Source: Peribolospora baueri
Taxonomy: Eukaryota; Basidiomycota; Peribolosporomycetes; Peribolosporales; Peribolosporaceae
Direction: 5' to 3'
Length of the DNA stretch: 29,861 bases
Assembly (NCBI GenBank): GCA_029717555.1
Contig: JAMDHS010000141.1
Span: forward strand, 1-29,861
Shown here: piece after piece, positions 11,801 to 21,588 of the stretch
Numbering within the stretch: the first letter of the stretch is position 1
Layout of the letters: each line of letters begins with the position of its first letter
Position numbers and translations under genes: made by a program
The notes under the pieces: model-generated
The model's input: only the letters and a program-made list of their open reading frames with translations
The model's database searches: none
Told to the model about the DNA's origin: nothing

Positions 11801-14800
11801 CTATCACATCCGCGTAGTCCAGCTTCTTTGGACACTGCAGGACTCGTGGCCATCACCTGTCCTAGAAGACTTGCTCACCGAACGGCTCACGTCTACCGAC
11901 CGCTCTACTCGTCTCGAGGCGTTCGACTTGTTCGGCACGTTGTGGCGCCTTACCGACGACAGCCAGATACCCGGCGGCGTATTTCGCAAGCCCATGTTCG
12001 TTGTGCTCGACACGTTGCGCGATCGGGATGCCGACCTCGGCACTCGGCAGGCGGGCGAGACTTGGATGCGCTGCAACCTAAAGTCTTACGTCCGAATCTT
12101 GGACCCCATCCTTTTGACACTCGTCGACCTCAAGGCCAGCCGCAGGCCTTCCAAGGTATCCTTGGAGGGCATCGAAGTCGTTGGTTACATGTATGATGAG
12201 CCATACGATCAGAGTCAGGCAGTGTACGTGCTGGAGACGCTCTTAAATTTGGCCAAATTCGGGGGCGCAGGCTTCGCCAAGGCTGCCAAAGCGAATCTGC
12301 CCAAGAAGTCGCACCACAAGCACTTGCTGCGTCGACTCGAGCAAGACAAATATTCGATGGAATTGTCATATCTGGACATTATGATGGACGTCGCAATCCG
12401 GTAAGGAATTGTTCGGTCGTACGAAACGAGCTTTCGAGCGTGCTCAGCCTCTTACCATGCGAATTGTCTCCCTTTCACAGATACCTGCAAAGCGAGCCTC
12501 AAGCCGCCGATTCGCAAGTGATGCGACGACAGAACTCTCTCATCCAGGCCACCGTGGCCGATCTGCTGCAAGTGCTTGTTTCGCGCGGGGAGGTGGAGCA
12601 CGTCCGTCTCAAGGACCTAGAGATCGCCTTGGCCGAGAAGGTGCTCGCTTGCGTTCACGCTGCGGACCTTGACCTGCAGAACAAGCTCCTGCACGTGCTA
12701 CACACGGTCATTCACGGCATCACGACAGGGGCAGGGCGCGAGTTGACCTTAAGGCGGCGTCCTGATATCGACGATCTCACCAAAGACGAAGAGACGTCGT
12801 TGCTGCTTTCGGCCCAGCAGGCGAACGCCACGCCGCTCTTTGTTGGCATGGTCATCGCCGGTCTTTCCCGCCCCAGCAACAGGCCGATCCTACAGTTCTG
12901 GGTCGACTTTGTCCTCATGACCGTACCTTATTACCGCCGTGCGCTCCATCAGCTGATCATTCCGCTGGCTGATTGTTTGTGCATCATGCTCAAGGACTCT
13001 CTTCGAGACGTTCAAGTCACCTACCTCGCTGCCGATGCCGAGGCGGGCACGAACAAGGTCACGGGGGTGGCGGCCGCGGACTTTATCATGCTCGTCAACG
13101 CCCTAGAGCGTATCGTCTTGCTCGCCCTCAGCGAGAAGCCCGTCTCCTTGGCCGAGGAAGAAGAGACGGAGAAGTCAGAAGGTGGCGGTGGGCTCCTTAG
13201 CTATGTGTCGAACGTGTTCGGAGGAGACGCGGCGCCCTCCAACGTCGACGAAAGCGCCAAGGTGAGTCATCTCGAGCGCACAGTCTCTCAATGTCTTTTT
13301 TGATGCCTGAACGCCGTGCCTCTTTCAACACACTGTCAGTCGAAGGTCTCCGTCATGCGCTGTCTCCGGCAGGCAGTGTCGACCCTGCGCTTGCTCTACA
13401 CGTGTGGTCGGCCGCCGTCGTTAGGGCCAAACAACAGCGTCTCCGACGCGTACGATATCCTGACATCGCGAACGAAGGTTAGGGCTCGAAGAGCGTTCGA
13501 GAGACTTCACAGCGCTAGATCTGGCGAAGTTCTCGAGGCCCTGATCGACACCTGGGCCACGGAAAAATCTGATCAGGAGCAGGTAGGTAGGCTCCTGCAC
13601 ATAACCATGTCGAAATGCTTGCACTCACCCTACTTCTTCTATCCTCAGTCTTCGTCCGCCGCCGACGACGCTACTCTGGAGATCATCGACTTTTTGGTAC
13701 CAAGTGCACAGGTCGTGGTCAAGTATCTGACCGAGTCTATCAATAACCGATCGAGTGTTGGCGTGCCAGATAAGGGCAAAAAGGTTCAGAATAACGAGCT
13801 TTTGTGAGTTCGATTTGAATAGTATCGTCTTCAGTTTGGTCGTTCTGGCTGACCTTTGTCTTTGTTCGCCATCTAGGTCGGAGGGAGTTCTTTTTGCTTT
13901 CCTGGAAAAATATCTCTCTAGACTGGACGGCCCCACTGCTCAGCAAATATGGCCTAGCTACACGGCCTTCACCAGAGACTTGCTATCGAACGCGCCACAG
14001 GCCAAATTTCAATTGTACCCCGGCGCACGGTGAGCCGTTTGACAGCCTTCTGCTTCGTTACAAGGGACGCAACTGACAGGTCATGCCTCTCAGATGCTTT
14101 ACTGTCGCCGCTGAGAAGGTCTGCCAAGCGAACGCTCTCGAGGACAGAAAGATGCGACGCGAGATCCAGGTAAGTCTTCATAGGCAGTTTCGTATGGACA
14201 CTAAGCTTCGGTTAGCTCATCAAATCTCTTATTTTCTATGTCTCGTAGGACTTGTTTCTCAAACTCGTGGACGCATGTGTTCTCATTGCGGGCAGGTCTT
14301 TCGACCAGTCCACCTGGATGCGTCGTTCAGCTCGGGACATTGCGAAGGATGCCGAGGACGGAGGTGAGGGCATCTTTGGATATTTCTTCCTCCATCTTTT
14401 CACTGCAGGCCGCAGGACCGAATCTTTTCCACCCTTCCTCTTTTTTTACCTTTGTTGAAAGGGGCATACACTGGCGAGAAGGACAAACCGTCTTCCGAAG
14501 TAACGGCAGCGAACCTCATCCCGAAGGTGGGTATTGTTGGAAGGGATAGTCCTTTGCAACGCGATGCTGGTATCTCAATGAGAGTTCTACTCTTCCTCCA
14601 GATGAACGAGTTTTTGGCGGGTTCGATAATGCGCGACTTCCGGCGCTTCATGATCGACAACGACAAGATCGCGTCCATAAGCTCCAACATGATGTACTAT
14701 ATCGTGGCACCCGCGCTGAAGGCGAGGACGAGGTGAGCGAGCGTCAGGACTGGTCCCTTCTTCGATATGCTTGACTTACACGATTTCGTCGAGCTTGTGC

Positions 14801-16172
14801 AGGTCTTTCGAAGTCGATCCCGTCATACTCGAGCTGCTCCTGGAAATGACCAAGTATCAGGTGACGGCCAAAGCATGGCGCACGCAAGTGGCAGAGGTCT
14901 TCTATGATAATCGTTTCTTCAAAGCTTCTCCAGCGGCGAGTCAGAAATGGCAGCCTCTTATCCAGGCGCTTATGAGTCAGGAGCGAGAACGATTCACAGA
15001 GATCATAGGTACGTTGCAAGGGCTCTTCACCGACAAGCTAAGCTTTATTTGACGGTCGCCTTCTGCACCCTACATGCTACGTCGACAGGCAAAGTCACTG
15101 CGGCGCCCTCGGCGAATATCTTTACCAACCGCGAGCTAGAGACGATGTCGAAGGCGCTCAACCTCCGGCGTCTTACTTATGCTGTCTTCTCGGGCCGTCC
15201 AAACGACTTTTTAACTCAATTCCCGAGCCTTCAGGAGATGCTCGTTGATGTGCTACGGGCCAATCCTCCGGACCTCGTGCATAGCCAGGTGGGCAATATT
15301 TTTTCCTGGTAGACGTCGTGTGGAGACGTCAACGCGGGAATTGTGACTGACGCTTACCATTCTCGCAAACCTGCCCGTTCTAGGTCTACCTATGCTTGCG
15401 TGTCTTGCTATGCCGCTTCGAGCCTCGTCTGCTGTCCAGCTTATGGCCCGTTATCCTGACTGAACTTGTGAGTGATAATGCGGTGGCTCGTAGGGATGGA
15501 TGTTCCGCGGATCACGACGACGGGCTCACACATTCGCCCTCCGGATTGCAGATGCGAGTGTTTGAAAATCTCATGGACGACTTGCCGCCTGATGGGTCGA
15601 ACCAGCTACGACTGGTCTTGTCAGCTTGCAAGTTCCTCGACTTGCTTCTGACTTTGCAGACAGCCGATTTTCAAATGTGAGCATAATTCACTCCCTCGCT
15701 CGTCCGCTTGTGTGAAGTTTTCGGCCTCGCTAAAAAGCATGACCTTTCTGCTCTCGCATGCAGTCACGAGTGGATGTTCGTCACGGACACCGTCGACGCT
15801 GTTTATCCGCCGGAGGAGTGGTTCCCGCAATCGATCATGGAGCGTCTGGCCGCCATCCTCGAGCAGCGCAAGCCTTCCGGAGGCTCCGTCCGGTCATCCT
15901 CGCTTGCGGAGCTCACGTCTTCCAACGGCCTCAATTTCTCCTCCATCCGGACGAACTCCGCCTCAGCAGATCGATCGCCGCCCACACCACTCCGACGGCC
16001 ACTGCTCTCGTCCGTGCAGAGCGTGTCTTCCATTGAAGATTTGGAGCCCTTCTTCTCTTTCGTTAGCATATCCGCCTATGAGAGCGTCTACGCGAACGCA
16101 GCCGTCGACTGGGCGGCGGTCGAGGACGGTTTGCTGGCGGACATATTCGAAGGCGATTCTAACTCGCCATAA
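8809..16172 (+). CDS. DOP1: Dopey family protein DOP1 (endosome-Golgi trafficking, morphogenesis)
   Basis: Twenty-two exons join in phase to 1857 aa: 8809-9049, 9190-9308, 9403-9549, 9634-9714, 9791-9919, 10035-10330, 10417-11479, 11558-11680, 11769-12400, 12481-13261, 13340-13582, 13649-13803, 13877-14029, 14094-14169, 14249-14363, 14462-14526, 14602-14732, 14803-15008, 15089-15288, 15384-15467, 15552-15676, 15764-16172. After a Ser/Ala-rich start, the Dopey N-terminal domain begins near residue 80 ([30 protein letters not shown]). Then come [13 protein letters not shown] and [18 protein letters not shown]. The rest is leucine-rich helical-repeat sequence, ending in the conserved [16 protein letters not shown] block. 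The length matches fungal homologues, so the gene looks intact. Known Dop1 proteins work with Mon2 and the Neo1 flippase on Golgi/endosome membranes, and with DopA in Aspergillus development. It converges on URA3 with a 142-bp gap. Intron 7 (78 nt) is in frame and stop-free. Confidence 0.95.
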
Positions 16173-16314
16173 TGTAGCGTAATGGTGCCCGGTGCCCGCT
16201 TGTCAGGACGAAGTCCGATAACCTGCAAGTAAAGGTGGAGGTTCTTCCAACCTGTACGTAATCTACTGGACAGATACCCAAGACTTTGACAATCTCCCAG
16301 GATGAAGCGTAGAA

Positions 16315-17454
16315 TCATGATTTTATCCTGTCTTCATACGCGCTCCAACCCTCAGTCCTGTACTTCTCCGCTTGAACGCGCACCTGTTCCATGGCCACCT
16401 TGGCCTCCTCCGTGCCCTTTCCTTTGGCCGCGAGTAGGGGTCCATAAATCGCTCGGCCGACGATGATGACGTCACACCCGGAGTCGTGGATCACCTGCCG
16501 CGGCGTTCGGTACTGCTGCCCCATCGAGTCACCCTTGACGTCCAAGGCCACTCCCGGCGTGAGGATCAGGAAATCGTCCTTGTCCCCCTGTGCTTGCCCG
16601 TCCTCCGGTGGAACGGTGAGCTCGACCCTGTTCATGGCGATGAAGCCGATGACAAACCCTCCATTACTGGAATCATCCCTATTCCGCCTTGCCTCCCGCA
16701 CTGTCTCGATCTGGTACTGCCCTTGAGCGAGGTTACCCTTAGAGGACATCTCGGCGAGGAGGAGCAGGCCCCTTCCGAGGGGTCGGCCAACGGAGGAGAG
16801 GCCGGAGATGATGCCTGGTCCGGGGACCATGTGGGCATTGGTGATATGAGACCAGGACGCTATGCGGTGAACGCCTGAGGAGTATTGGAGAGCAACGGTG
16901 TTGCCTGAAAAGCCGTGGCGCAAAGTTTGCAGATGACAAGATGGAAGATCAGCAAGTGAAAAACATTCTGAGGGAGGCTCGACGGAGCATTCGAATGGTC
17001 GTCCGACTCGCGAGGAAAACGCACCGATATCAGCGAATTTGCGATCTTCAAATATGATAAAGTCATGCTCCTTGCTCAGAGCCTGAAGACGGTCGATCAG
17101 GCCGTGGTCAAAGTCTTCTACAATGTCTATGTGCGTCTGAGGGTAGAAGAAGCAGAGCCAAGGGGGTCAGAGTATGCTCGCTCTGCAGACCGACGACCAT
17201 AGTTCCCGTCTGTCCCCACACCTTACCGCTCGCTCACCTTGCTCACGCGACACTCAGCGGTGCGAGCTCACCTTGACCATGCAAACGAATGGCGCGACGG
17301 ACTCTACGACGGCGAGCAAGTCTGCCTTCGTCGTCACGTCCACCGAGACGCAAAGATTCGTTTTCTTCCGGTCCATCAGCGACAGGATTTCCCTCGCCGC
17401 CGGGTTACGGTGGGAACCTACCCGGGAAGCGTACGGCAGACGGGTGACTGACAT
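16315..17454 (-). CDS. URA3: Orotidine 5'-phosphate decarboxylase
   Basis: Three exons on the minus strand (17454-17272, 17136-17025, 16904-16315) give 294 aa. OMP decarboxylase makes UMP from OMP, the last step of de novo pyrimidine synthesis, in the cytosol. The catalytic tetrad is present. Lys61 is the last codon of exon 1 (VCMVK, followed by THIDIVEDF). Asp92, Lys94 and Asp97 lie in [10 protein letters not shown], matching Lys59, Asp91, Lys93 and Asp96 of yeast Ura3. The phosphate-binding end is conserved as [12 protein letters not shown], and LTPGVALD precedes it. The N-terminal [17 protein letters not shown] and [10 protein letters not shown] are typical. A loop rich in Asp/Gln/Gly (about residue 192-205) is longer than in yeast, as in other basidiomycetes. 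It is divergent from NSA1 and converges with DOP1. Confidence 0.98.
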
Positions 17455-17640
17455 TGTTGAGGTGGGATGTTGATGGGGAGTTGGCGGGAAGCTGGTGAGA
17501 ATGGTGAAGATCAAACTGGAGAGGCCCGGGATACTGCGGCAACATGCTACCGCAGTCTTTCCGGACATCCTGAGCGCATTTCTTCCTCGCTCCTTTCTCG
17601 CTGCTCTGCTTGAAAGCGGGCGGGGAAAGTCGACATCATC
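17455..17640. promoter_or_regulatory. URA3/NSA1 divergent promoter with CGG-N10-CCG palindrome
   Basis: This 186-bp gap separates the URA3 (-) and NSA1 (+) start codons. At 17533-17556 it contains a perfect inverted repeat, ACTGCGG and CCGCAGT, separated by ten bases. That leaves CGG and CCG triplets with an N10 spacer. CGG-Nx-CCG is the known binding pattern of Zn2Cys6 binuclear-cluster factors: N6 for Ppr1, the yeast URA regulator; N10 for Put3; N11 for Gal4. The pyrimidine-rich stretch at 17573-17605 is probably the NSA1 leader. Function of the palindrome is inferred, not shown. Confidence 0.55.
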
Positions 17641-19832
17641 ATGTCGCCCGCCGCATCCACTTCGTACCGCCTTTTTCTCGGGGACGATCACGGCCTTCTC
17701 AAGGTCGCCCGTGTTCAGGTTCCAGGAGAGGGCGCGCAAACACACTTCCAGCTCCTAGATGTCGTCGTTGACGGCGCCGACTTTCCGCCTGCGGTGGAGA
17801 GAAGTGTGACGAGGATGGCCAAGGGGGAGGTAGACGGGAGGACAATTGTGGGTGTTCCTGTCTCCTCACGGGCGCAAATTGGTTGTTGATCTTCGTTTGA
17901 CTGGCCCTTGCTCATCTTGACTATTTCGCTCTTGTCTCTCAGATCGCAGTGGCCCGCAAAGACGGCATGATCGACGCGCTATGCATCGTCGATGAGGCGC
18001 AAGAAGACCCATCGAAATCAGCCGCTGAAGGAGACGCTGAGCCTGATGCAACGCGAAAGCGCGCTACGCTGCTCTTCTTCATTCACGAAGACCGCTTCTT
18101 GGCCGGCAAGGAGCGCTTCGTGGGATTGCGTGTTGGGAAGGAGTGAGTGTGCCTTTGACTTCATCACTCGCCGTCAGATTGGATTTACTTGGCTCTCACG
18201 TTTATCCACATGCAGTGGCATCACCTCCGTGACCTCGCTCGGCAACTTCCGGCACACCCCTTGGCCCTCCCCACTGTTTCCCGACCCTCCCCGTACCGCG
18301 CCCCTCACGCCCTCTGAGCTTCCGAGCCCGACCACCTTTGAACTTCCGTCACCGCTGCACGGGCTGGCTTTCAACAGTGCGCCGGGAGTTTTGGAAAGGG
18401 AGGACGTCCCTTCTCCTACGTACTTTGCGTACGGAGGTCTCGACGTGCCGCTCTCCATTTGGGAGCTGGAGAGAGCGCTGGGCGGTCCTTCCCCCACCGG
18501 CGAATCTGTGCAGAACGGTGGCAGAGACGAAGAGAAGGTGGAAGAGGGTGCGGAGACAATGAATTCTAAGCAGAGGAAGAGGAAGAGGCAAGCGGACGCG
18601 AGGAGGAAAAGAGAAGAACTGATGTGGGGAGAAGTGTGGAGGGCTAAGAATGTGAGTCTTTGCTGCAGGTCTCTCCATTGCTTCTCCGCTCGCATCCTCG
18701 TTCCGTGCTCGTACCAGTTTTTCTCACCGATTGAGCAATCCGTTTGGCGCACCGCACAGCTCCCCAATGACTCAACCTCTCTCTCCCGTCCACCAAACAC
18801 CACCTGCGTCGCCTTCCTCACGCGCCCCTCTCTCCCATCGACGCCCACCTCCTCGTCGTCTGCTACACCAGCACTGCGATTAGCGACGGGGACGAAAGAG
18901 GGATGGGTGCGGATCTACGAGACGTTTGGGAAAATGAATACGAGGAAGCCCTTAAAGGAGTGGAAGGTGCTGAGAGACGGTGGGGGCGCAATAAAGGGTT
19001 TGCAGGAGGGGTCGCACGAGGGGTGAGTCGAGGCCTCCTCTACCTGAATGTGGTGCTTTCGACCTCGATTTGACTCTTCCTGTCTCCTTATCGAATCATT
19101 CCCGGCAAAGGGAACTCTTCATATGGGATACACAGAGCAGGTTGTATGTCCTTGACTGGCGAACGGGCAAGGTCCTTTACCACCACAAGGGTGAGCGCGC
19201 CGGATCACAAGGTCCTTCGGGGCAATGCCATGCTGACCCACCGACGCGCTCGCCACTCCGGATTTTCGTACGCACCGAAAGACATCACCGGTGCCATCTC
19301 CGCCGTCGTCCCTCTTTCCTCCATTCCGGTTGCTCCCTCTTCTCTAATCTCAAATCAGAAAGTCAACTTTGTCATCTCGACCTCCCTTGACCGACTCGTC
19401 CGACTGCATTCCTCTCCACCGATGCCTTTGCTCGCTCCCGAGGTTGCTCTTTCCACGAATACTTCATCGAGCAACGGCCTCTCCAAGGGACCCAAACAAG
19501 TGGGCTCCAAGCCCCCTGCGCTACGCGGGGAGACTCTCGGACACGTTTTCACCGGCACGGCACCCACTGCCGCCATTTTGGAGGGGCACGAGACCGCCAT
19601 CGCCGCTGACGCCGGCCAGGCGCAGAGAGCGGGAAAGGACGGCTACGAGGACGAGAGCGGGGACGAGGAAGAGATGTGGGGCGCTCTTGGCCGAGTGGAG
19701 GAGGGGAGTGAGGGTGGGGATGAGAATACGAGCGACGAAGAGGAGGAGAGGAAGGAGAAAAAACGATTGAAGGAGGAGCGAGTGAAGGGCAGTGGGAGGA
19801 AGAGAGCGAAAGCGAAGGAGTCTGGGAAGTGA
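17641..19832 (+). CDS. NSA1: Ribosome biogenesis WD40 protein NSA1 (WDR74 homologue)
   Basis: Six exons (17641-17847, 17943-18142, 18216-18651, 18760-19022, 19111-19190, 19282-19832) give 578 aa. Nsa1/WDR74 is a WD40 propeller protein of early pre-60S particles in the nucleolus, removed by the AAA-ATPase Rix7/NVL2. Supporting motifs: RLFLGDDHGLLKVARV at the start, IAVARKDGMIDALCI, then FAYGGLDVPLSIWELE. Next come ELMWGEVWRAKN followed by LPNDSTSL, matching the AKNVxND signature of the family. Then come LATGTKEGWVRIYET, ELFIWDTQSRLYVLDWRTGK and VISTSLDRLVRLH. The C-terminal tail (from about residue 500) is acidic, then Lys/Arg-rich, as expected for nucleolar targeting. Exon 3 carries a Pro-rich and a KQRKRKRQADARRKR insertion between blades. 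The start at 17641 is the first in-frame ATG after the shared URA3 promoter. Confidence 0.93.
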
Positions 19833-20541
19833 CGCAGCCATATCCCGTTGGAACTGTGTCTGACCATCTTCATCAAGCGCGTGCACGGCAATGATTTCCC
19901 GGCATGTAGTGTCCCGCGTCCGTGTATAGAAGGATGTCTAAAGGGGAAGAGGACACCTAATCGTCTTGATTGGGTGGATGGGAGGTTGGACGTCGTTTGC
20001 GAAACATGAACGAGCGAGGAAAGGAAGTTCGAGTCACTCTGCTAGTGACGCTGTTCCCTGCCGCTTATTGAGGGATGGCTCAGATGGCCCGCTCACGCTG
20101 GTGCTAGCGTTGGCTGCGACGGGTCGTGGTGTTGACCAAACAGTCTGAGTCTCGGCTGGCTGACAACTATCTCTGCTGGCTCATCAGCACCTCTTTTCCC
20201 CCGCATTGTCTCTCTCCGCTCGACAGCAGACCTTGAGCCGTCCAGACAAATGACAGACATCCGACATGCGGAATGAGACGAGACCTCAGGCGAGACTCGG
20301 TCAGAACGAAACCGTCTTCGTCAGCTGTTGTGCTCAGCTTTCTCATGCTGAACCAAGGCTGTCGCAACCTGGATTCCCCCCCCCCCCTCGAAGATATATC
20401 TAGACGGGGGGCGGGGAGGGTTGCTGACTCGATAGCACCACGACCCCTCTTATCTTCCAGTTGTCTGTTCACTCGACCAAGCATCCGACTAATCCAGAAA
20501 ACGCATCGGTCACCATTCAGCGCCTCCACGAACTCTTTACC
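19833..20541. other. Intergenic region NSA1 to coiled-coil gene
   Basis: This 709-bp stretch lies between two plus-strand genes and should hold the NSA1 3' UTR and the promoter of the coiled-coil gene. Its most visible element is a C-run/G-run palindrome at 20376-20420, listed separately. Open frames here, including a long minus-strand one running on into the coiled-coil gene, show no family motif. I see no additional gene. Confidence 0.5.
20376..20420. repeat. C-run / AGATATATCT / G-run imperfect palindrome
   Basis: A C12 run (20376-20387) is followed by a spacer containing the perfect palindrome AGATATATCT. A G-rich block of the form CG6CG4AG3 follows (20405-20420). The C and G runs can pair around the central palindrome, with a few mismatches. 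It lies about 120-165 bp upstream of the coiled-coil gene's ATG, so it may be a core promoter or a structured DNA element. It could also be simple-repeat noise. Confidence 0.4.
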
Positions 20542-21249
20542 ATGTCGTCTAACACCGCCGCCGCCGCTCAGTCGTACCGCCAGAACCCTCAGGCGGCCGA
20601 GTCGAACGATGGAGCGCTGTTCGGCGATGAAGACACGAAGGCGCTGCTGAAAAAGATGGTCATGTACCTTGCCAAAATCGCTGAAGAGGCCAGGGGGTGA
20701 GTACTTGGTGGCGCCTAATTGATCCGAACAGGAAGAAAAGGCGAAGGAGGCGAGGAAACTGACATCCGAACTCGACTCGACTCGACTCGCTCCTGCAACC
20801 GCCTGCCTCGACGAATCAGCATCAAGGAGGAGACCCACCAGGCCAGGGTGGAGTGCCACCAGGTCAAGGAGCACTGCGCAGGCATCAAGGAGCACTGCGC
20901 AGGCACCAAGGAGCACTGCGCCAACATCGATAACCACAGCAAGGAGACGAGGGACCATTGCAAGGCCACCAAGGAGCATTGTGCCGATATGAAAGAGCAT
21001 TGCAAGGACATCAGGGTGAGCAGACGGGCGCAGAGCCGGCCGCCTTAAAAGGTCTGGCACTGGCACGCCGGTTGACCCTTCCATCTTCCTGACTCTTTGC
21101 AGAAATCCGCCGACTCGTGCAAGTCGAGCTGCGAAGACCTGAAGAAATCGTGCGAAGGGATCGACAAGAACTGCGACAAGGTCAAGAAATCGTGCGATGG
21201 CATCGAGAAGAACACGGGCGAGTTTGTGCCCCGCATGTCTGCCGCTTGA
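20542..21249 (+). CDS. Cysteine-ladder coiled-coil protein of unknown family
   Basis: Three exons (20542-20696, 20820-21015, 21103-21249) give 165 aa with consensus splice sites and intact phase. I recognise no family. From about residue 36 to 158 the protein keeps one uninterrupted heptad register. Residues at one core position are L36, L43, A50, T57, then C64, C71, C78, C85, S92, C99, C106, C113, A120, C127, C134, C141, C148, T155. The second core position is M39, I46, I53, A60, V67, I74, T81, I88, T95, T102, M109, I116, C123, L130, I137, V144, I151, F158. In exon 2 His precedes the core Cys in most heptads (EHCAG, EHCAN, DHCKA). In exon 3 Ser or Asn replaces it (KSCEG, KNCDK). There is no signal peptide or membrane segment, so it is probably cytosolic. 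A metal-binding or disulfide-laddered coil is inference. Confidence 0.82.
20866..20928 (+). repeat. 21-bp tandem repeat encoding one heptad
   Basis: Three adjacent 21-bp units at 20866-20886, 20887-20907 and 20908-20928 encode KEHCAGI, KEHCAGT and KEHCANI. The first two differ by one base and the third by a few. Because the unit is exactly one heptad, copy-number change by slippage would lengthen the coil without breaking frame or register. Confidence 0.85.
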
Positions 21250-21588
21250 GCATGCCTGTTCCTCGACGTCTCCTCTCCTCTCCTCTCTGCCTCTTGTAGA
21301 GTACATTAATGCGAGGTGACACGACAAGAGGTGGTGAATGAGAACAAACAAATGTTTCATTTTTCGACCGACCTGTACGAGCGCCACTCTCGTTGAACGC
21401 CGGCGGGTGTCGCAGCTCAACACCGCCGTGCCGCAGCACCGGAATGAACACCGCCATGGGGACGTGCACGCGTCGGTCAAAAGACTCGACGTCGGCCGGT
21501 CGCACGTCGCACACCGCTTTCATCTCCACCTCCATCTCCCTCCTCCACTTCCTCTTCGCCCTTGACGCCGCATCGCAGACGCACAAGC
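21250..21588. other. Intergenic region coiled-coil gene to M50B gene
   Basis: A 339-bp gap between plus-strand genes. It starts with a pyrimidine-rich 3' UTR-like segment. It ends in a CT-rich tract (about 21520-21560) just before the M50B start, as often seen in fungal core promoters and leaders. Two short upstream ATGs near 21443 and 21455 could form small upstream ORFs if transcription starts early enough. No gene is seen. Confidence 0.45.

Noticed and set aside
20167-21480. 437-aa open frame on the minus strand
   Set aside because: It is antisense to the cysteine coiled-coil gene. Its repeats (AQCSL-type) are the complement of the 21-bp heptad repeat, and it has no family motif.
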